Origin: Ahniella sp.
GTDB taxonomy: Bacteria; Pseudomonadota; Gammaproteobacteria; Xanthomonadales; Ahniellaceae
Reading direction: 5' to 3'
Length of the DNA stretch: 64,000 nt
Assembly (NCBI GenBank): GCA_016712105.1
Contig: JADJRU010000001.1
Span: forward strand, 62,001-126,000
This document shows positions 10,602-20,743 of this stretch, piece by piece. The notes under the pieces are model-generated. The model was given only the letters and a program-made list of their open reading frames with translations, was not told the origin of the DNA and searched no databases. Numbering within the stretch: the stretch's first letter is position 1; each line of letters opens with the position of its first letter. A program made the position numbers and the translations under genes.

Positions 10602-12041
10602 ATGGACCCATCCTCAAAGAGTTCGGGCTCGAACCGACCCGGCACACTCGCAGAACGCATGCCGCACACGTTGCTGATGTTGCTGGGCCTGTTGGTCGTG
10701 TTTGCCGCTTTCGTGCCGTGGATCCTGCCAGGTCATTTCCTGGCAGGAACGCCGGTATCGCTCGACAGTTATCAGCCCGGTGCAACACCACTGCCCTTGG
10801 CGCTGTTCGGCAGCGGCGATGAACGCGGCGTGCTCAACGCCGTGTTCGACGGCCTGACTTCCGGTGGTCGAAACGGTGCTGCCGTGGGAGTGATTGCCTT
10901 CGTTCTGCTGGTGGGCGGAAGTTTTGGCGTGATCCAGGCCAGCGGCGTGTTTGAACGCAGCCTCGGATCCATCGTTCGGCACACCGAGCGTTGGCCCGCA
11001 GCACTCCTCGTCGCTCTGGTGACCCTGTTCTCCCTCGGCGGCGCCGTCTTCGGCATGGGCGAGGAAACGATTGCGTTTGTAGCCATCCTCCTGCCTTTGC
11101 TGCGCGCCATGGGTTTCGGCGCCGAAGTGGCGGTGATGTGCACCTATCTGGCCAGCCAGATCGGTTTTGCCACCTCGTGGATGAACCCCTTCAGTGTTGG
11201 CATTGCCCAAGGCCTTGCCGGCTTGCCGCTGATGTCCGGCAGCGGCTTTCGTATGGTCATGTGGGGCGTGTTCACCGTATGCACCAGCGTCTTCGTGGTT
11301 CGCCATGCTTTCGCCCGTCGCCGGCAGACGGCATCGGCGACGCCACTCGAAGCACCGGTCATGCACAGACTGCAGGCTCTGGATGTGGTTCTGCTGCTGG
11401 CGATCGTCGGCACGATCGCCTGGATCATCTGGGGCGTGAGTACCCAGGGTCACTACATTGCCGAGATCGCCACCCAGTTCCTGGCCTTGGGCCTGTTTGC
11501 CGGCGTTGCCAGTGTCCTGACCGGAAGACTGGGCGCGAATCAAGCCTGCGAGGCATTTGTCGAAGGGGCCCGGCAGTTGGTGCCCTGCGTCCTCGTCATT
11601 GGCCTGGCCAAAGGTCTTCTTGGACTGTGGGGTGGCACGGACCCGCATCAGCCCTCCATCCTGAACAGCCTGCTGTTTTCAGTCGGCACACACATCCAGT
11701 CCTGGCCGGATCAGGCGGCGGCACAGGGAATGTTGTGGTCACAGGCCCTGTTCACTTGTGTGATCACGTCAGGTTCGGCCCAGGCGGCGATCACCATGCC
11801 CTTGATGAGCGGCCTTGGCGATATCGCCGGAGTTTCGCGGCAGATTGCCGTGCTCGCGTTCCAACTCGGCGACGGCCTGGTCAATGTGGTGGTGCCCACG
11901 GGCGCAGCCTTGATGGGCGCGCTGGGCATGGCACGTGTCGAATGGTTGGACTGGTGGCGCGCGGTCTGGCGTTTTCTCGCCTTTTGCCTGATGCTGGCTT
12001 CTTGTTCCGTCGCCTTGGCCATGTTCCTGGAGTATCAATGA
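10602..12041 (+). CDS. YfcC/DcuC-type inner-membrane carrier
   Basis: 479 residues, starting at the ATG at 10602 with a GGAT site. The protein is almost entirely hydrophobic, with about 12 membrane segments, and matches the YfcC/C4-dicarboxylate (DcuC-like) family: the GMGEETIAFVAILLPL region and the ASQIGFATSWMNPF region are typical, and a second half-repeat with FQLGDGLVNVVVPTGA is visible. Members carry dicarboxylates, arginine/ornithine-like compounds or peptides, so the substrate cannot be read from sequence alone. Its stop overlaps the next start by four bases (ATGA), so it is translationally coupled to the isoaspartyl-dipeptidase-like gene. Import of beta-aspartyl dipeptides is therefore an attractive inference. 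Confidence 0.85.
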   Translation: MDPSSKSSGSNRPGTLAERMPHTLLMLLGLLVVFAAFVPWILPGHFLAGTPVSLDSYQPGATPLPLALFGSGDERGVLNAVFDGLTSGGRNGAAVGVIAFVLLVGGSFGVIQASGVFERSLGSIVRHTERWPAALLVALVTLFSLGGAVFGMGEETIAFVAILLPLLRAMGFGAEVAVMCTYLASQIGFATSWMNPFSVGIAQGLAGLPLMSGSGFRMVMWGVFTVCTSVFVVRHAFARRRQTASATPLEAPVMHRLQALDVVLLLAIVGTIAWIIWGVSTQGHYIAEIATQFLALGLFAGVASVLTGRLGANQACEAFVEGARQLVPCVLVIGLAKGLLGLWGGTDPHQPSILNSLLFSVGTHIQSWPDQAAAQGMLWSQALFTCVITSGSAQAAITMPLMSGLGDIAGVSRQIAVLAFQLGDGLVNVVVPTGAALMGALGMARVEWLDWWRAVWRFLAFCLMLASCSVALAMFLEYQ

Positions 12042-13207
12042 GCACTGACATCCTGTTGATCCGCGGCGCCCACGTGATGGCGCCGGAAGACATTGGCATT
12101 CGCGATGTCCTCATCGCCTGCGGCCGGATCATTGCGATCGGCGACACCATCCGTCCCTCGGGCATTTCGTTTGACACGATCGATGGTCGAGGTCGATATC
12201 TGGTACCCGGCCTTGTCGACTCGCTGGTCCATATCAGCGGTGGCGGCGGTGAAGGCGGCTTCGCGACACGCACACCGCCGCTGATCGCCAATGCGGCGTT
12301 TGCGGCCGGCGTGACCACCGTGATCGGCGCACTCGGCACCGACGATGTCACACGTAATCATGCCGACCTGCTCGGCACCGCGCGGGCCCTGCGATCGCAA
12401 GGTTTGAGCGCCTATGCGCTCACCGGCTCGTATCGGGTCCCGGTACGAACGCTCACCGGCAGCGTCCGCGACGACCTGGTGTTGATCCCTGAATTTCTCG
12501 GCGTCGGCGAAGTGGCCGTGGCCGACCATCGCGGTTCACAACCCACTGTTGCGGAGCTTGCGCGTATCGGCAGTGATGCTTTGGCTGGCGGCTTGTTGTC
12601 CGGCAAGTCGGGCACGGTACTCATCCACATGGGCGACCATGCCACCGGGCTTGCGCCACTGATCGCCGCGAGCAGCGAGTTCGCGGTACCGATCCGCCAG
12701 TGGCTGCCGACCCACATCAATCGCCAGAGGCGCTTGCTGGACGAGGGCGTTTTATGGGCCCGCCAGGGCGGTCGCGTCGATCTGACCACCAGCACCACAC
12801 CGGAACTGATTGCCGCAGGGGATCTGCCCGGTGCGGTGGCGCTCGATGTCCTGTTCAGCGCCGGAATCCCGTCGACACAAGTCAGCATGAGCAGCGACGG
12901 CCAGGCCAGTTTGCCGGTGTTCGACGAACATGGTCGGTTCAAGGGGCTCGAAATCGCTCCGATCAGCAGCCTGATCCGCGATGTCCAGAGCGCCGTACGC
13001 GATTTCCGCTGGCCGCTTGCCGATGTCCTCGCAACCGTCACCAGCACCCCGGCCGAATGCTGGCACCTGCCGCAGAAGGGGCATATCCGGGTCGGTGCCG
13101 ATGCCGATCTGCTGCTGCTGGATCACGACAGCCTGGAGATCACCCACACCATCGCGGCAGGGGTGTCGCGGGACGTGTTCGAGCGTCGGGCCGTGGCGCA
13201 GCCCTGA
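12038..13207 (+). CDS. iadA: Isoaspartyl dipeptidase-like amidohydrolase with an altered metal site
   Basis: 389 residues, starting at the ATG overlapping the permease stop. The whole-length match to bacterial isoaspartyl dipeptidase (IadA, beta-aspartyl-peptidase, amidohydrolase superfamily) includes the GGGGEGG loop, HMGD (His197), PTHINR (His226) and SSDG (Asp287), which correspond to the metal ligands and catalytic Asp of E. coli IadA. However, the N-terminal HxH metal motif reads D-S-L-V-H (residues 61-65), so the first histidine is Leu, and the position of the carboxylated lysine appears as Glu158 in GEVAVADHR. The role inferred from context is hydrolysis of beta-Asp-Xaa dipeptides, such as beta-Asp-Arg from cyanophycin. 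Activity is uncertain because of the missing ligand. Confidence 0.8.
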   Translation: MSTDILLIRGAHVMAPEDIGIRDVLIACGRIIAIGDTIRPSGISFDTIDGRGRYLVPGLVDSLVHISGGGGEGGFATRTPPLIANAAFAAGVTTVIGALGTDDVTRNHADLLGTARALRSQGLSAYALTGSYRVPVRTLTGSVRDDLVLIPEFLGVGEVAVADHRGSQPTVAELARIGSDALAGGLLSGKSGTVLIHMGDHATGLAPLIAASSEFAVPIRQWLPTHINRQRRLLDEGVLWARQGGRVDLTTSTTPELIAAGDLPGAVALDVLFSAGIPSTQVSMSSDGQASLPVFDEHGRFKGLEIAPISSLIRDVQSAVRDFRWPLADVLATVTSTPAECWHLPQKGHIRVGADADLLLLDHDSLEITHTIAAGVSRDVFERRAVAQP

Positions 13208-13312
13208 GGCGACCCTTGATTCACGCCCCTTGCACGTTTTTCTTGAGTTCTTCATCTCGGAACCTCGGCTAAACTCTGCGGCTGGTCCCCATTCAACGAG
13301 CCGGTGAGCGCC

Positions 13313-14472
<1,160 letters not shown>

Positions 14473-14488
14473 TGCCTGACGCGGGCGC

Positions 14489-15223
14489 GTGATGACCACG
14501 TTGCCCGCGTTCTGGCACCTGCTGTTCGAGATTGCGGCCTACAGTATCGGCGCACAGATCTACTGGCGCACCCGCCGACGTGATCCGCTGCAGGCTGATC
14601 GTTTTGCACAGATCGGCATCGTTGCCGGCCTGGTACTGGGCGCGGCGGCAGGCTCGAAAATGGCGTACTGGTTCGAGCACCCACAGTACGCATTCCAGGA
14701 TTTTCCAAGCCTCGTTCCACTGCTCGCCGGCAAGTCCATTGTCGGCGGGTTGCTGGGTGGATTGATTGGCGTGGAATGGGCGAAGCGGCTTCAGGGCATC
14801 ACACAGTCCACGGGTGATGCCCTGATCTGGCCTTTGGCCATCGGCATCGGGATCGGCCGGATCGGCTGTTTTCTGGCCGGGCTGAGCGATGCAACCTATG
14901 GCAACCCGACCAGCGTGCCATGGGCCATCAACTTTGGGGACGGTATCCCCCGGCATCCCACCCAACTTTACGAAATCGCCGCATTGCTGACCTTGGCCTG
15001 GGTCGTGACGGGCCCGGGCGCGCGTCTGGCCCAGATCCCCGGCGATCGCTTCAAGCTGTTCCTGGCCGCCTATCTGGCGTGGCGGCTCGTCATCGACACG
15101 ATCAAGCCCGTTCCCTACGAATACTGGCCGGGCCTCAGCGGCATTCAGTGGCTTTGTCTGGCCGGTTTGCTGTACTACTCGCGACATCTGTTCCGGATGT
15201 TGCGCCCATGGGCCACAAGGTAA
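14489..15223 (+). CDS. Lgt-like (prolipoprotein diacylglyceryl transferase family) membrane protein
   Basis: About 244 residues, starting at GTG 14489 or the adjacent ATG at 14492. Seven or so hydrophobic segments and the family's core are visible: GIGRIGCFLAGLSDATYG, a PWAINF motif and PRHPTQLYE, which parallel the Arg-Gly-Asn-Phe signature and PRHPSQLYE region of Lgt. The signature is altered (Cys replaces the usual Asn, and the following N-x-E is absent), so this is a paralogue rather than the housekeeping enzyme. Its last 16 bases overlap the start of a radical SAM gene. This pairing suggests a joint action on a lipid substrate, but that is inference. Confidence 0.75.
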   Translation: MMTTLPAFWHLLFEIAAYSIGAQIYWRTRRRDPLQADRFAQIGIVAGLVLGAAAGSKMAYWFEHPQYAFQDFPSLVPLLAGKSIVGGLLGGLIGVEWAKRLQGITQSTGDALIWPLAIGIGIGRIGCFLAGLSDATYGNPTSVPWAINFGDGIPRHPTQLYEIAALLTLAWVVTGPGARLAQIPGDRFKLFLAAYLAWRLVIDTIKPVPYEYWPGLSGIQWLCLAGLLYYSRHLFRMLRPWATR

Positions 15224-16626
15224 GACCCTATCTCTACTACGATCATGCCGTGTCGGTGTGCAGCACCTGCCTGCGGCGCGTGGAAGCGAGCATCCTGATC
15301 AAGGACGAGCGCGTGTTCATGGACAAATGGTGTCCTCAACACGGGCGTGAGCGCGTCTTGCTGGCCGATGATGCCGAGTATTACCGGATGGCACGCGAAC
15401 AGTTCATCAAGCCACCGGAACTGCCCGAACGCTTCAACACCGAACGGCGCTGGGGTTGCCCTTATGACTGCGGTCTGTGTCCCGAACACATGCAGCACAG
15501 TTGCCTGACCTTGATCGAGGTGACCGATCACTGCAACCTGCGCTGTCCGATCTGTTACGCCGACTCCGGTCCACATCGACCCGGCTATCGTTCGATGGCG
15601 CAGATCGAGGCGATGCTCGACGCCGTTGTCGCCAACGAAGGTGAGCCCGACGTCGTGCAGATCTCCGGTGGGGAGCCCACGCTGCACCCCCAGTTCTTCG
15701 ACATCCTCGATGCCGCCAGGCGCCGACCGATCCGGCACCTGATGGTCAACACGAATGGCATCGCGATTGCGAAGACGCCGGGATTCGCGGAGCGCTTGGC
15801 CGAATACATGCCGGGCTTCGAGTTGTACCTGCAGTTCGATTCTTTGCGTGATGAAGTGCATCAGGAACTGCGCGGTGCCCGGCTGCGCGACATCCGCCTC
15901 GCCGCCCTGGAAAAACTCAACGCGCTGGATATCTCGACGACCCTCGTGGTGACCGTGAAGCGCGGCCTCAACGACGGAGAACTCGGCGAGATCATCGAAT
16001 TCGCGCTGAAGCAGCCCTGTGTCCGCGGCGTCACGTTCCAGCCAATCCAGCATGCCGGTCGTGCCGAACAATTCGATCCGGCCATCCATCGATTGACCCT
16101 CACGGAAGTGCGTCGACGCATCCTGGAGCAGAGCCCACGATTCGAGTCGGGTGATCTGATCCCCGTGCCGTGCAACCCGGATTGTCTGGCCATGGCCTAT
16201 GCGCTGAAAGTCGGCGACACGGTGGTACCGCTGACCGGGCTCATTCCGCGTGACACGCTCGTCAACGCCGGTCGCAATACGATCGTGGTCGAGCGCGACG
16301 AGCAGTTGCGCGAACAGGTATTCAAACTGTTCGCGACGAACCAATCGCCGGGGATCAGGCCTGTTCACTCGCCGATCTGCTGTGTTGTCTCCCGCAAGTT
16401 TCGGCACCTGCGGACCTTGGCTACAAGAATGTCTTCCGCATCTTGATCATGGCGTTCATCGACGCCCATGGCTTCGACTTGCGTGCAGTCAAGAAGAGTT
16501 GCGTGCACATTGCCACGACCGATGGCACCATCATTCCGTTCGATACCTACAACCTGTTCTATCGGGACGATCGACGAGACCGGCTGGAAGGCCCTCCGCC
16601 GACAAGTTGCCGCCTCGATGGATTGA
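15208..16626 (+). CDS. Cysteine-rich radical SAM enzyme of the tetraether-lipid-synthase (Tes) type, two compensating frameshifts
   Basis: The ATG at 15208 lies inside the end of the Lgt-like gene. An N-terminal cysteine-rich region carries CSTC (Cys18, Cys21), WCPQHG (Cys42) and GCPYDCGLC (Cys84, 88, 91), followed by the radical SAM triad CNLRCPIC (109, 113, 116) and the SAM-binding GGEP (154-157). Several extra clusters in this order are typical of the family containing archaeal Tes, which joins lipid chains. Near 16360 the frame slips (a base seems missing) into the one encoding LGYKNVFRILIMAFIDAHGF, and near 16590 an extra G returns it, ending LRRQVAASMD at the TGA at 16626. Corrected length is about 472 residues. 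The substrate is unknown; the lipid role rests on family and on the Lgt-like neighbour. Confidence 0.7.
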
Positions 16627-16642
16627 ATACACGGAGCGTTTC

Positions 16643-17035
16643 ATGGAACCAGCTGTCAACAAGGCCACACCGGTGTTGTTCGTCGAACGGATCGAAGACT
16701 GCTTGCCGTTCTGGTTCACCCTCGGCTTCCGGGCCACGATCGAAGTCGGTGGTGAACAAGGCCTGGGGTTCTGTGCGCTGAGCAACGGCAAGGACGAAGT
16801 GATGTACCAGACTCACGCGTCCCTGCTGGAAGACATGCCGCATCTGGCCGATGCGATGAAATCTGCGAAAACATTCCTGTTCGTCGAAGTGCCGAATCTC
16901 GATGCGGTCGAGCAAGCCCTGACTGGCCATCCCGTATTCCTGCCGCGGCGAATCACGTTTTATGGTGCGAATGAGCTCGGCATGACCGAACCGGGCGGGC
17001 ACTATGTGACGTTTGCGCAGTTCGGGAAAGCCTGA
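16643..17035 (+). CDS. VOC/glyoxalase-fold small protein
   Basis: 130 residues, starting MEPAVNKATPVLFVERIEDC with the ATG 16 bases after the radical SAM stop. It matches the vicinal-oxygen-chelate fold seen in the glyoxalase/bleomycin-resistance group: paired beta-alpha-beta units, an opening 'FVERIEDCLPFWFTLGF' and a closing 'TEPGGHYVTFAQF'. A metal triad cannot be assigned with confidence. It is the last gene of the 13.3-17.0 kb run and its function is unknown. Confidence 0.7.
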   Translation: MEPAVNKATPVLFVERIEDCLPFWFTLGFRATIEVGGEQGLGFCALSNGKDEVMYQTHASLLEDMPHLADAMKSAKTFLFVEVPNLDAVEQALTGHPVFLPRRITFYGANELGMTEPGGHYVTFAQFGKA

Positions 17036-17170
17036 CTGAAGCCAATCACACACTTGTCCCTGCGGGAGGAGTGACCGCCCCATTTGTTGCGCTGGTTCGC
17101 GCATCAACCCGGCGTTACATTCAGGCGAGTTTGTCGTGACTCTGGGTCATTGACCGAATCCCCCTTTGGC

Positions 17171-17743
17171 GTCATTGCGAGCCCGAAGGGCGCGGCAATC
17201 TCGAGCTTGCGATGACGCCCGAGGCAAGAACGGGATTGCCGCAGTCCGCTTCGCGGCCTTCGCAATGACGAGGTTGAGATTCGGTGCGCGTGACGGGCAC
17301 TGATTTCAGAACGATGGCGGATTTCTTGCGTGGGATGGTTCGGGTGGTCTGATGGCGGGGCATGGCCAACAGCGCTTTCGGCAATGTGACGCGCTTCAAT
17401 TACGTCGTCATTGCGAGCCCGAAGGGCGCGGCAACCTCGAACTTGCGATGAAGCCCGAGGCAAGTACGAGATTGCCGCAGTCCGCTTCGCGGCCTTCGCA
17501 ATGACGAGGTATCGAAGATTCGGTGCGCGTGACGGGCACTGATTTCAGAACGATGGCGGATTTCTTGCGTGGGATGGTTCGGGTGGTCTGATGGCGGGGC
17601 ATGGCCAACAGAGCTTTTGGCAATGTGACGCGCTTCAATTACGTTGTCATTGCGAAGGCCGCGAAGCGGCCTGCGGCAATCTCATTCTTGCCCAAGCCTG
17701 GGCGCAAGTACGAGATTGCCGCGCCCTTCGGGCTCGCAATGAC
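17171..17743. repeat. Tandem ~237-bp repeat built on GTCATTGCGAG palindromic elements
   Basis: Three intergenic palindromic elements with GTCATTGCG...CGCAATGAC ends lie at 17171-17269, 17407-17505 and 17646-17743; the third has its arms swapped, as if inverted. The two spacers between them (about 137-140 bases, with GGTGCGCGTGACGGGCACTG inside) are nearly identical, so the whole is a direct duplication with periods of 236 and 239 bases. Minus-strand reading frames of 75-76 codons inside each unit are duplicates of one another and are judged non-coding. This accounts for the whole gene-free stretch 17036-17782. Confidence 0.85.
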
Positions 17744-17782
17744 AAGGGTTTGGTTTCTGTCGCGAAGAGTCTGAGGTGCAGG

Positions 17783-19417
17783 TCAAACCAACTTGCTGCC
17801 TCGCAGGGACAGCGTGTGCTCCGGCGCATGGAACGTATCGGCGCGAGCGACCTTCCAGAACACCTTGAACACTGGATGGTCTGGCGTGTCGCTGAGCAAT
17901 TCATTCGGACGCGCCCATCCGTGTAGCGCCGCCAGTGACCGCACTTCGGTCGACGACACGCGGCGGATCACGTGCTCCGGACCCAACTCGTTGGGGTGCA
18001 TGAGGCCCGCTGCAGCAATCAACTCTTTCAGCGCCTTCATCGTATTGAGATGGAACTGGTACACACGTTCGGACTTGTCCGGCACCACGAGCGCACGCTG
18101 ACGCAGGAGATCCTGCGTGGTCACGCCCGTCGGGCACTTGCCGCTGTGACAGGTCTGCGCCTGGATACAGCCCAACGCAAACATGAAGCCACGCGCCGAG
18201 TTGCACCAATCCGCACCCATCGCGAGGGTGCGCGCGACATCAAACGCCGTGACGATCTTGCCGCTCGCACCAATCCGCACTTGTTGACGCTTGCCGATGC
18301 CGACCAAGGTGTTGTGCACCAGCATCAAGGCTTCGCGCAATGGCGCACCAACGTGGTCGGTGAACTCCAGCGGTGCGGCACCGGTGCCGCCTTCGCCGCC
18401 ATCGACAACGATGAAGTCGGGCGTGATGCCGGTCTCCAGCATCGCCTTCGCAATCCCGAACCATTCCCAGGGATGACCGATCGACAACTTGAAGCCGGTC
18501 GGTTTGCCGCCGGATGCATCACGCAATTGTTTGATGAATTCGAGCAGGCCGATCGGAGAGTTGAACGCGCTGTGTTTGGCCGGCGAGATGCAGTCTTCAC
18601 CGACCATCACACCGCGTGCCTCGGCGATTTCGGGCGTAACCTTCGCGCCGGGCAACACGCCGCCGTGACCCGGTTTGGCACCTTGCGACAGTTTCAGTTC
18701 GATCATCTTTACCTGCGGTTGCGAGGCGTTTTCGATGAACCGCTCCAGATTGAACGTGCCATCGCGGTTCCGGCAACCGAAGTAACCACTGCCGATTTCC
18801 CAGACCAGATCACCGCCCATTTCGCGGTGGTACCGGGAGATTGATCCTTCACCGGTATCGTGGAAGAAGCCGCCTTTCTTCGCGCCCGCATTGAGTGCAC
18901 GGACAGCGTTCGCGCTCAATGCGCCGAAGCTCATTGCCGAGATGTTGTAGACACTGGCCGAGTAAGGCAATTTGGCATGCACGTGACCGATGTCGATGCG
19001 GAAGTCATGGCCTTTCGGCTCGGTCGGCGCCATCGAATGGTTGATCCATTCGTAGTTCGGCTCATAGACATTCAATTGTGTACCGAACGCACGCTTGTCG
19101 ACGGCGTTCTTCGCGCGCTGATAAACGATTGATCGCTGCACACGCGAGAACGGCGTTTCTTCGGTGTCATCTTCCAGCAGGTACTGGCGGATTTCGGGCC
19201 GAAACGATTCGAACAGGAATCGGAAGTGCGACACGATCGGATAGTTGCGACGGATCGCTTGCCGGGTTTGAGTGACATCACGCAGACCAACCAGACTGAG
19301 CGCGGCGAGCGGGATGGCCGCGGTCCAGTAGACCGGCTGCCCCTTGAGCGCGAATACCGCGGCGACAAGACATCCGATCACACACAAGGCGAACACGAAA
19401 TAGCGCGATGGCAGCAT
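17783..19417 (-). CDS. FMN-binding glutamate synthase-family protein (membrane-anchored GltB-like)
   Basis: 544 residues. The ATG at 19417 has a good GGAG site and is chosen over an upstream in-frame codon at 19456. Two hydrophobic helices open the protein (MLPSRYFVFALCVIGCLVAA and the following segment), then comes the FMN/4Fe-4S synthase domain of glutamate synthase: ISAMSFGALS, GEGSIS, ELKLSQGAKPGHGGVLP, DGGEGGTGAAP, and the cysteine cluster CIQAQTCHSGKCPTGVTTQ, which would bind the iron-sulfur cluster. It lacks the glutaminase domain, as is normal for this stand-alone family. The reaction is not firmly known; it may be a membrane-associated FMN oxidoreductase. The gene ends near the tandem repeats. 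Confidence 0.9.
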   Translation of the reverse strand: MLPSRYFVFALCVIGCLVAAVFALKGQPVYWTAAIPLAALSLVGLRDVTQTRQAIRRNYPIVSHFRFLFESFRPEIRQYLLEDDTEETPFSRVQRSIVYQRAKNAVDKRAFGTQLNVYEPNYEWINHSMAPTEPKGHDFRIDIGHVHAKLPYSASVYNISAMSFGALSANAVRALNAGAKKGGFFHDTGEGSISRYHREMGGDLVWEIGSGYFGCRNRDGTFNLERFIENASQPQVKMIELKLSQGAKPGHGGVLPGAKVTPEIAEARGVMVGEDCISPAKHSAFNSPIGLLEFIKQLRDASGGKPTGFKLSIGHPWEWFGIAKAMLETGITPDFIVVDGGEGGTGAAPLEFTDHVGAPLREALMLVHNTLVGIGKRQQVRIGASGKIVTAFDVARTLAMGADWCNSARGFMFALGCIQAQTCHSGKCPTGVTTQDLLRQRALVVPDKSERVYQFHLNTMKALKELIAAAGLMHPNELGPEHVIRRVSSTEVRSLAALHGWARPNELLSDTPDHPVFKVFWKVARADTFHAPEHTLSLRGSKLV

Positions 19418-19603
19418 GAAGCATCTCCGATAGAACAGCGGCACCCGGTGCACCACAGATCGCCCGATCAGGCTGATTCAAGACTCGCCGATCGAGGATT
19501 CCCCGTGGGCACCCCTGCCCGACCTGTCCCGATGTTAACCCGCGCGTTTCACTCCCGACAATGTCCGACCAGGCTGCTGCAAGAGTTGACGATCGACTAT
19601 CGG

Positions 19604-20743
19604 TCAACGGAACCGATGCGGGACGAATCGGCTTGTGTTGCGTGTAATGGCATGCTGGTCTTCACGCATCCCAAGGCCACAGGCGACATCACCGATGACC
19701 CATGTGCCCACCAGAGCGTGCCTTCCGTCGAAAATCGGCAATCGACGGGATGCCTGATAGATTCCGCGTGGGCTGTCCGGTGGCGCCTCGCCTGTGGGCA
19801 GCATCAGGACCCCGAGGCCCTCTCGTTCAAGACATGGCTTGAAGACCACCTCGCCGGCGATCGCGGATCGATCGAACGATGCCGGCAGAAGATTGGGATG
19901 GCCCGGATGGTGTTGCCACAACCAGGACAGGATCGCCTTGTCGGCGAGCAGACGTTTCCACGGCGGTTCCAGCCAACGCGTGCGCGAGCCCCCAAGATGG
20001 GCGCCGAATTCTTCGGCGAACAGCCATTCCCACGGATAGAGCTTGAACATGCGGTCAATGACACGATCAGAGCGGTCGATGAACTGCATGCCGTCGAAGC
20101 CGATGTCGGACATGTCCAGGGTTTCGGTCTTCCATCCAGCCTGGATGCAGGTGTCCCGCAGGTATTCGGTGGTTCCGAAGTCTTCCGGGCTGTCCTGATG
20201 GCAGGCGAAGTGGACGCAGCCGCCCGGTTTGCCGAGCACAGTTTGCCAGCGTTCGATCAACTGTTCGTGGATGCTGTTGAACTGATCGAACTTGTGCGCG
20301 CCCCGATCGCCGTTGGCTCGGTCTTCGAGCCAGAACCATTGGGCGACACTGGATTCCAGCAGACTGGTCGGAGTATCGGCGTTGTATTCGAGCAGCTTCG
20401 GCGGGCCACTGCCGTCATAACTCAGATCCATCCGGCCGTAGAGGCCGCGTTCACCGAGGCTCCAACTGCGCTCGATCAAGGTAGCTTCGAACTGATTGAG
20501 CCCGAAGGATTCGTAATCACCACGATCGACGATCTCGCCCACTGCATCGAGGCACAGGTCGTGCAGTTCCTGCGTGGCCGACTCCAGATCCTCGATCTGG
20601 CTGGTTGAGAATTCATAACAGGCGTCTTCGATCCAATAGGGGTCGGGTCGGCCGTCGTCCGTGACAAGGGTGTGGAAGTCGAATCCGTTCCCCAGCAGGC
20701 GTGCCTGCCATTCCCGGCGCGGCGCCACGGCGACGCGTCGCAT
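19604..20743 (-). CDS. Glutathionylspermidine synthase-family ATP-grasp enzyme (YgiC/YjfC-like)
   Basis: 379 residues, starting MRRVAVAPRREWQARLLGNG. It shows the ATP-grasp C-terminal-half pattern of glutathionylspermidine synthase: the LYGRMDLSYDGSGPPKLLEYNADTPTSLLE region, LLADKAILSWLW, VFKPCLEREG and LVGTWVIGDVACGLGMRED. E. coli YgiC and YjfC have this domain but no proven glutathionylspermidine activity. The start shares one base with the stop of the YgiB-like gene (TGATG), so the two are coupled. The order DUF350 - YgiB-like - YgiC-like matches the E. coli yjfL-yjfM-yjfC arrangement, which supports the assignment. It probably ligates a peptide or amine to a carboxylate; the substrate is unknown. 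Confidence 0.85.
   Translation of the reverse strand: MRRVAVAPRREWQARLLGNGFDFHTLVTDDGRPDPYWIEDACYEFSTSQIEDLESATQELHDLCLDAVGEIVDRGDYESFGLNQFEATLIERSWSLGERGLYGRMDLSYDGSGPPKLLEYNADTPTSLLESSVAQWFWLEDRANGDRGAHKFDQFNSIHEQLIERWQTVLGKPGGCVHFACHQDSPEDFGTTEYLRDTCIQAGWKTETLDMSDIGFDGMQFIDRSDRVIDRMFKLYPWEWLFAEEFGAHLGGSRTRWLEPPWKRLLADKAILSWLWQHHPGHPNLLPASFDRSAIAGEVVFKPCLEREGLGVLMLPTGEAPPDSPRGIYQASRRLPIFDGRHALVGTWVIGDVACGLGMREDQHAITRNTSRFVPHRFR

Noticed and set aside
10991..12037. Upstream extension of the isoaspartyl-dipeptidase frame to 738 codons
   Set aside because: The extra part is an out-of-frame reading of the YfcC-type permease; the ATGA overlap at 12038 gives the real start.
17172..17638. Two near-identical 75-76-codon minus-strand frames
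   Set aside because: They are duplicated palindromic repeat sequence with no ribosome site and no protein-like conservation beyond the DNA identity.
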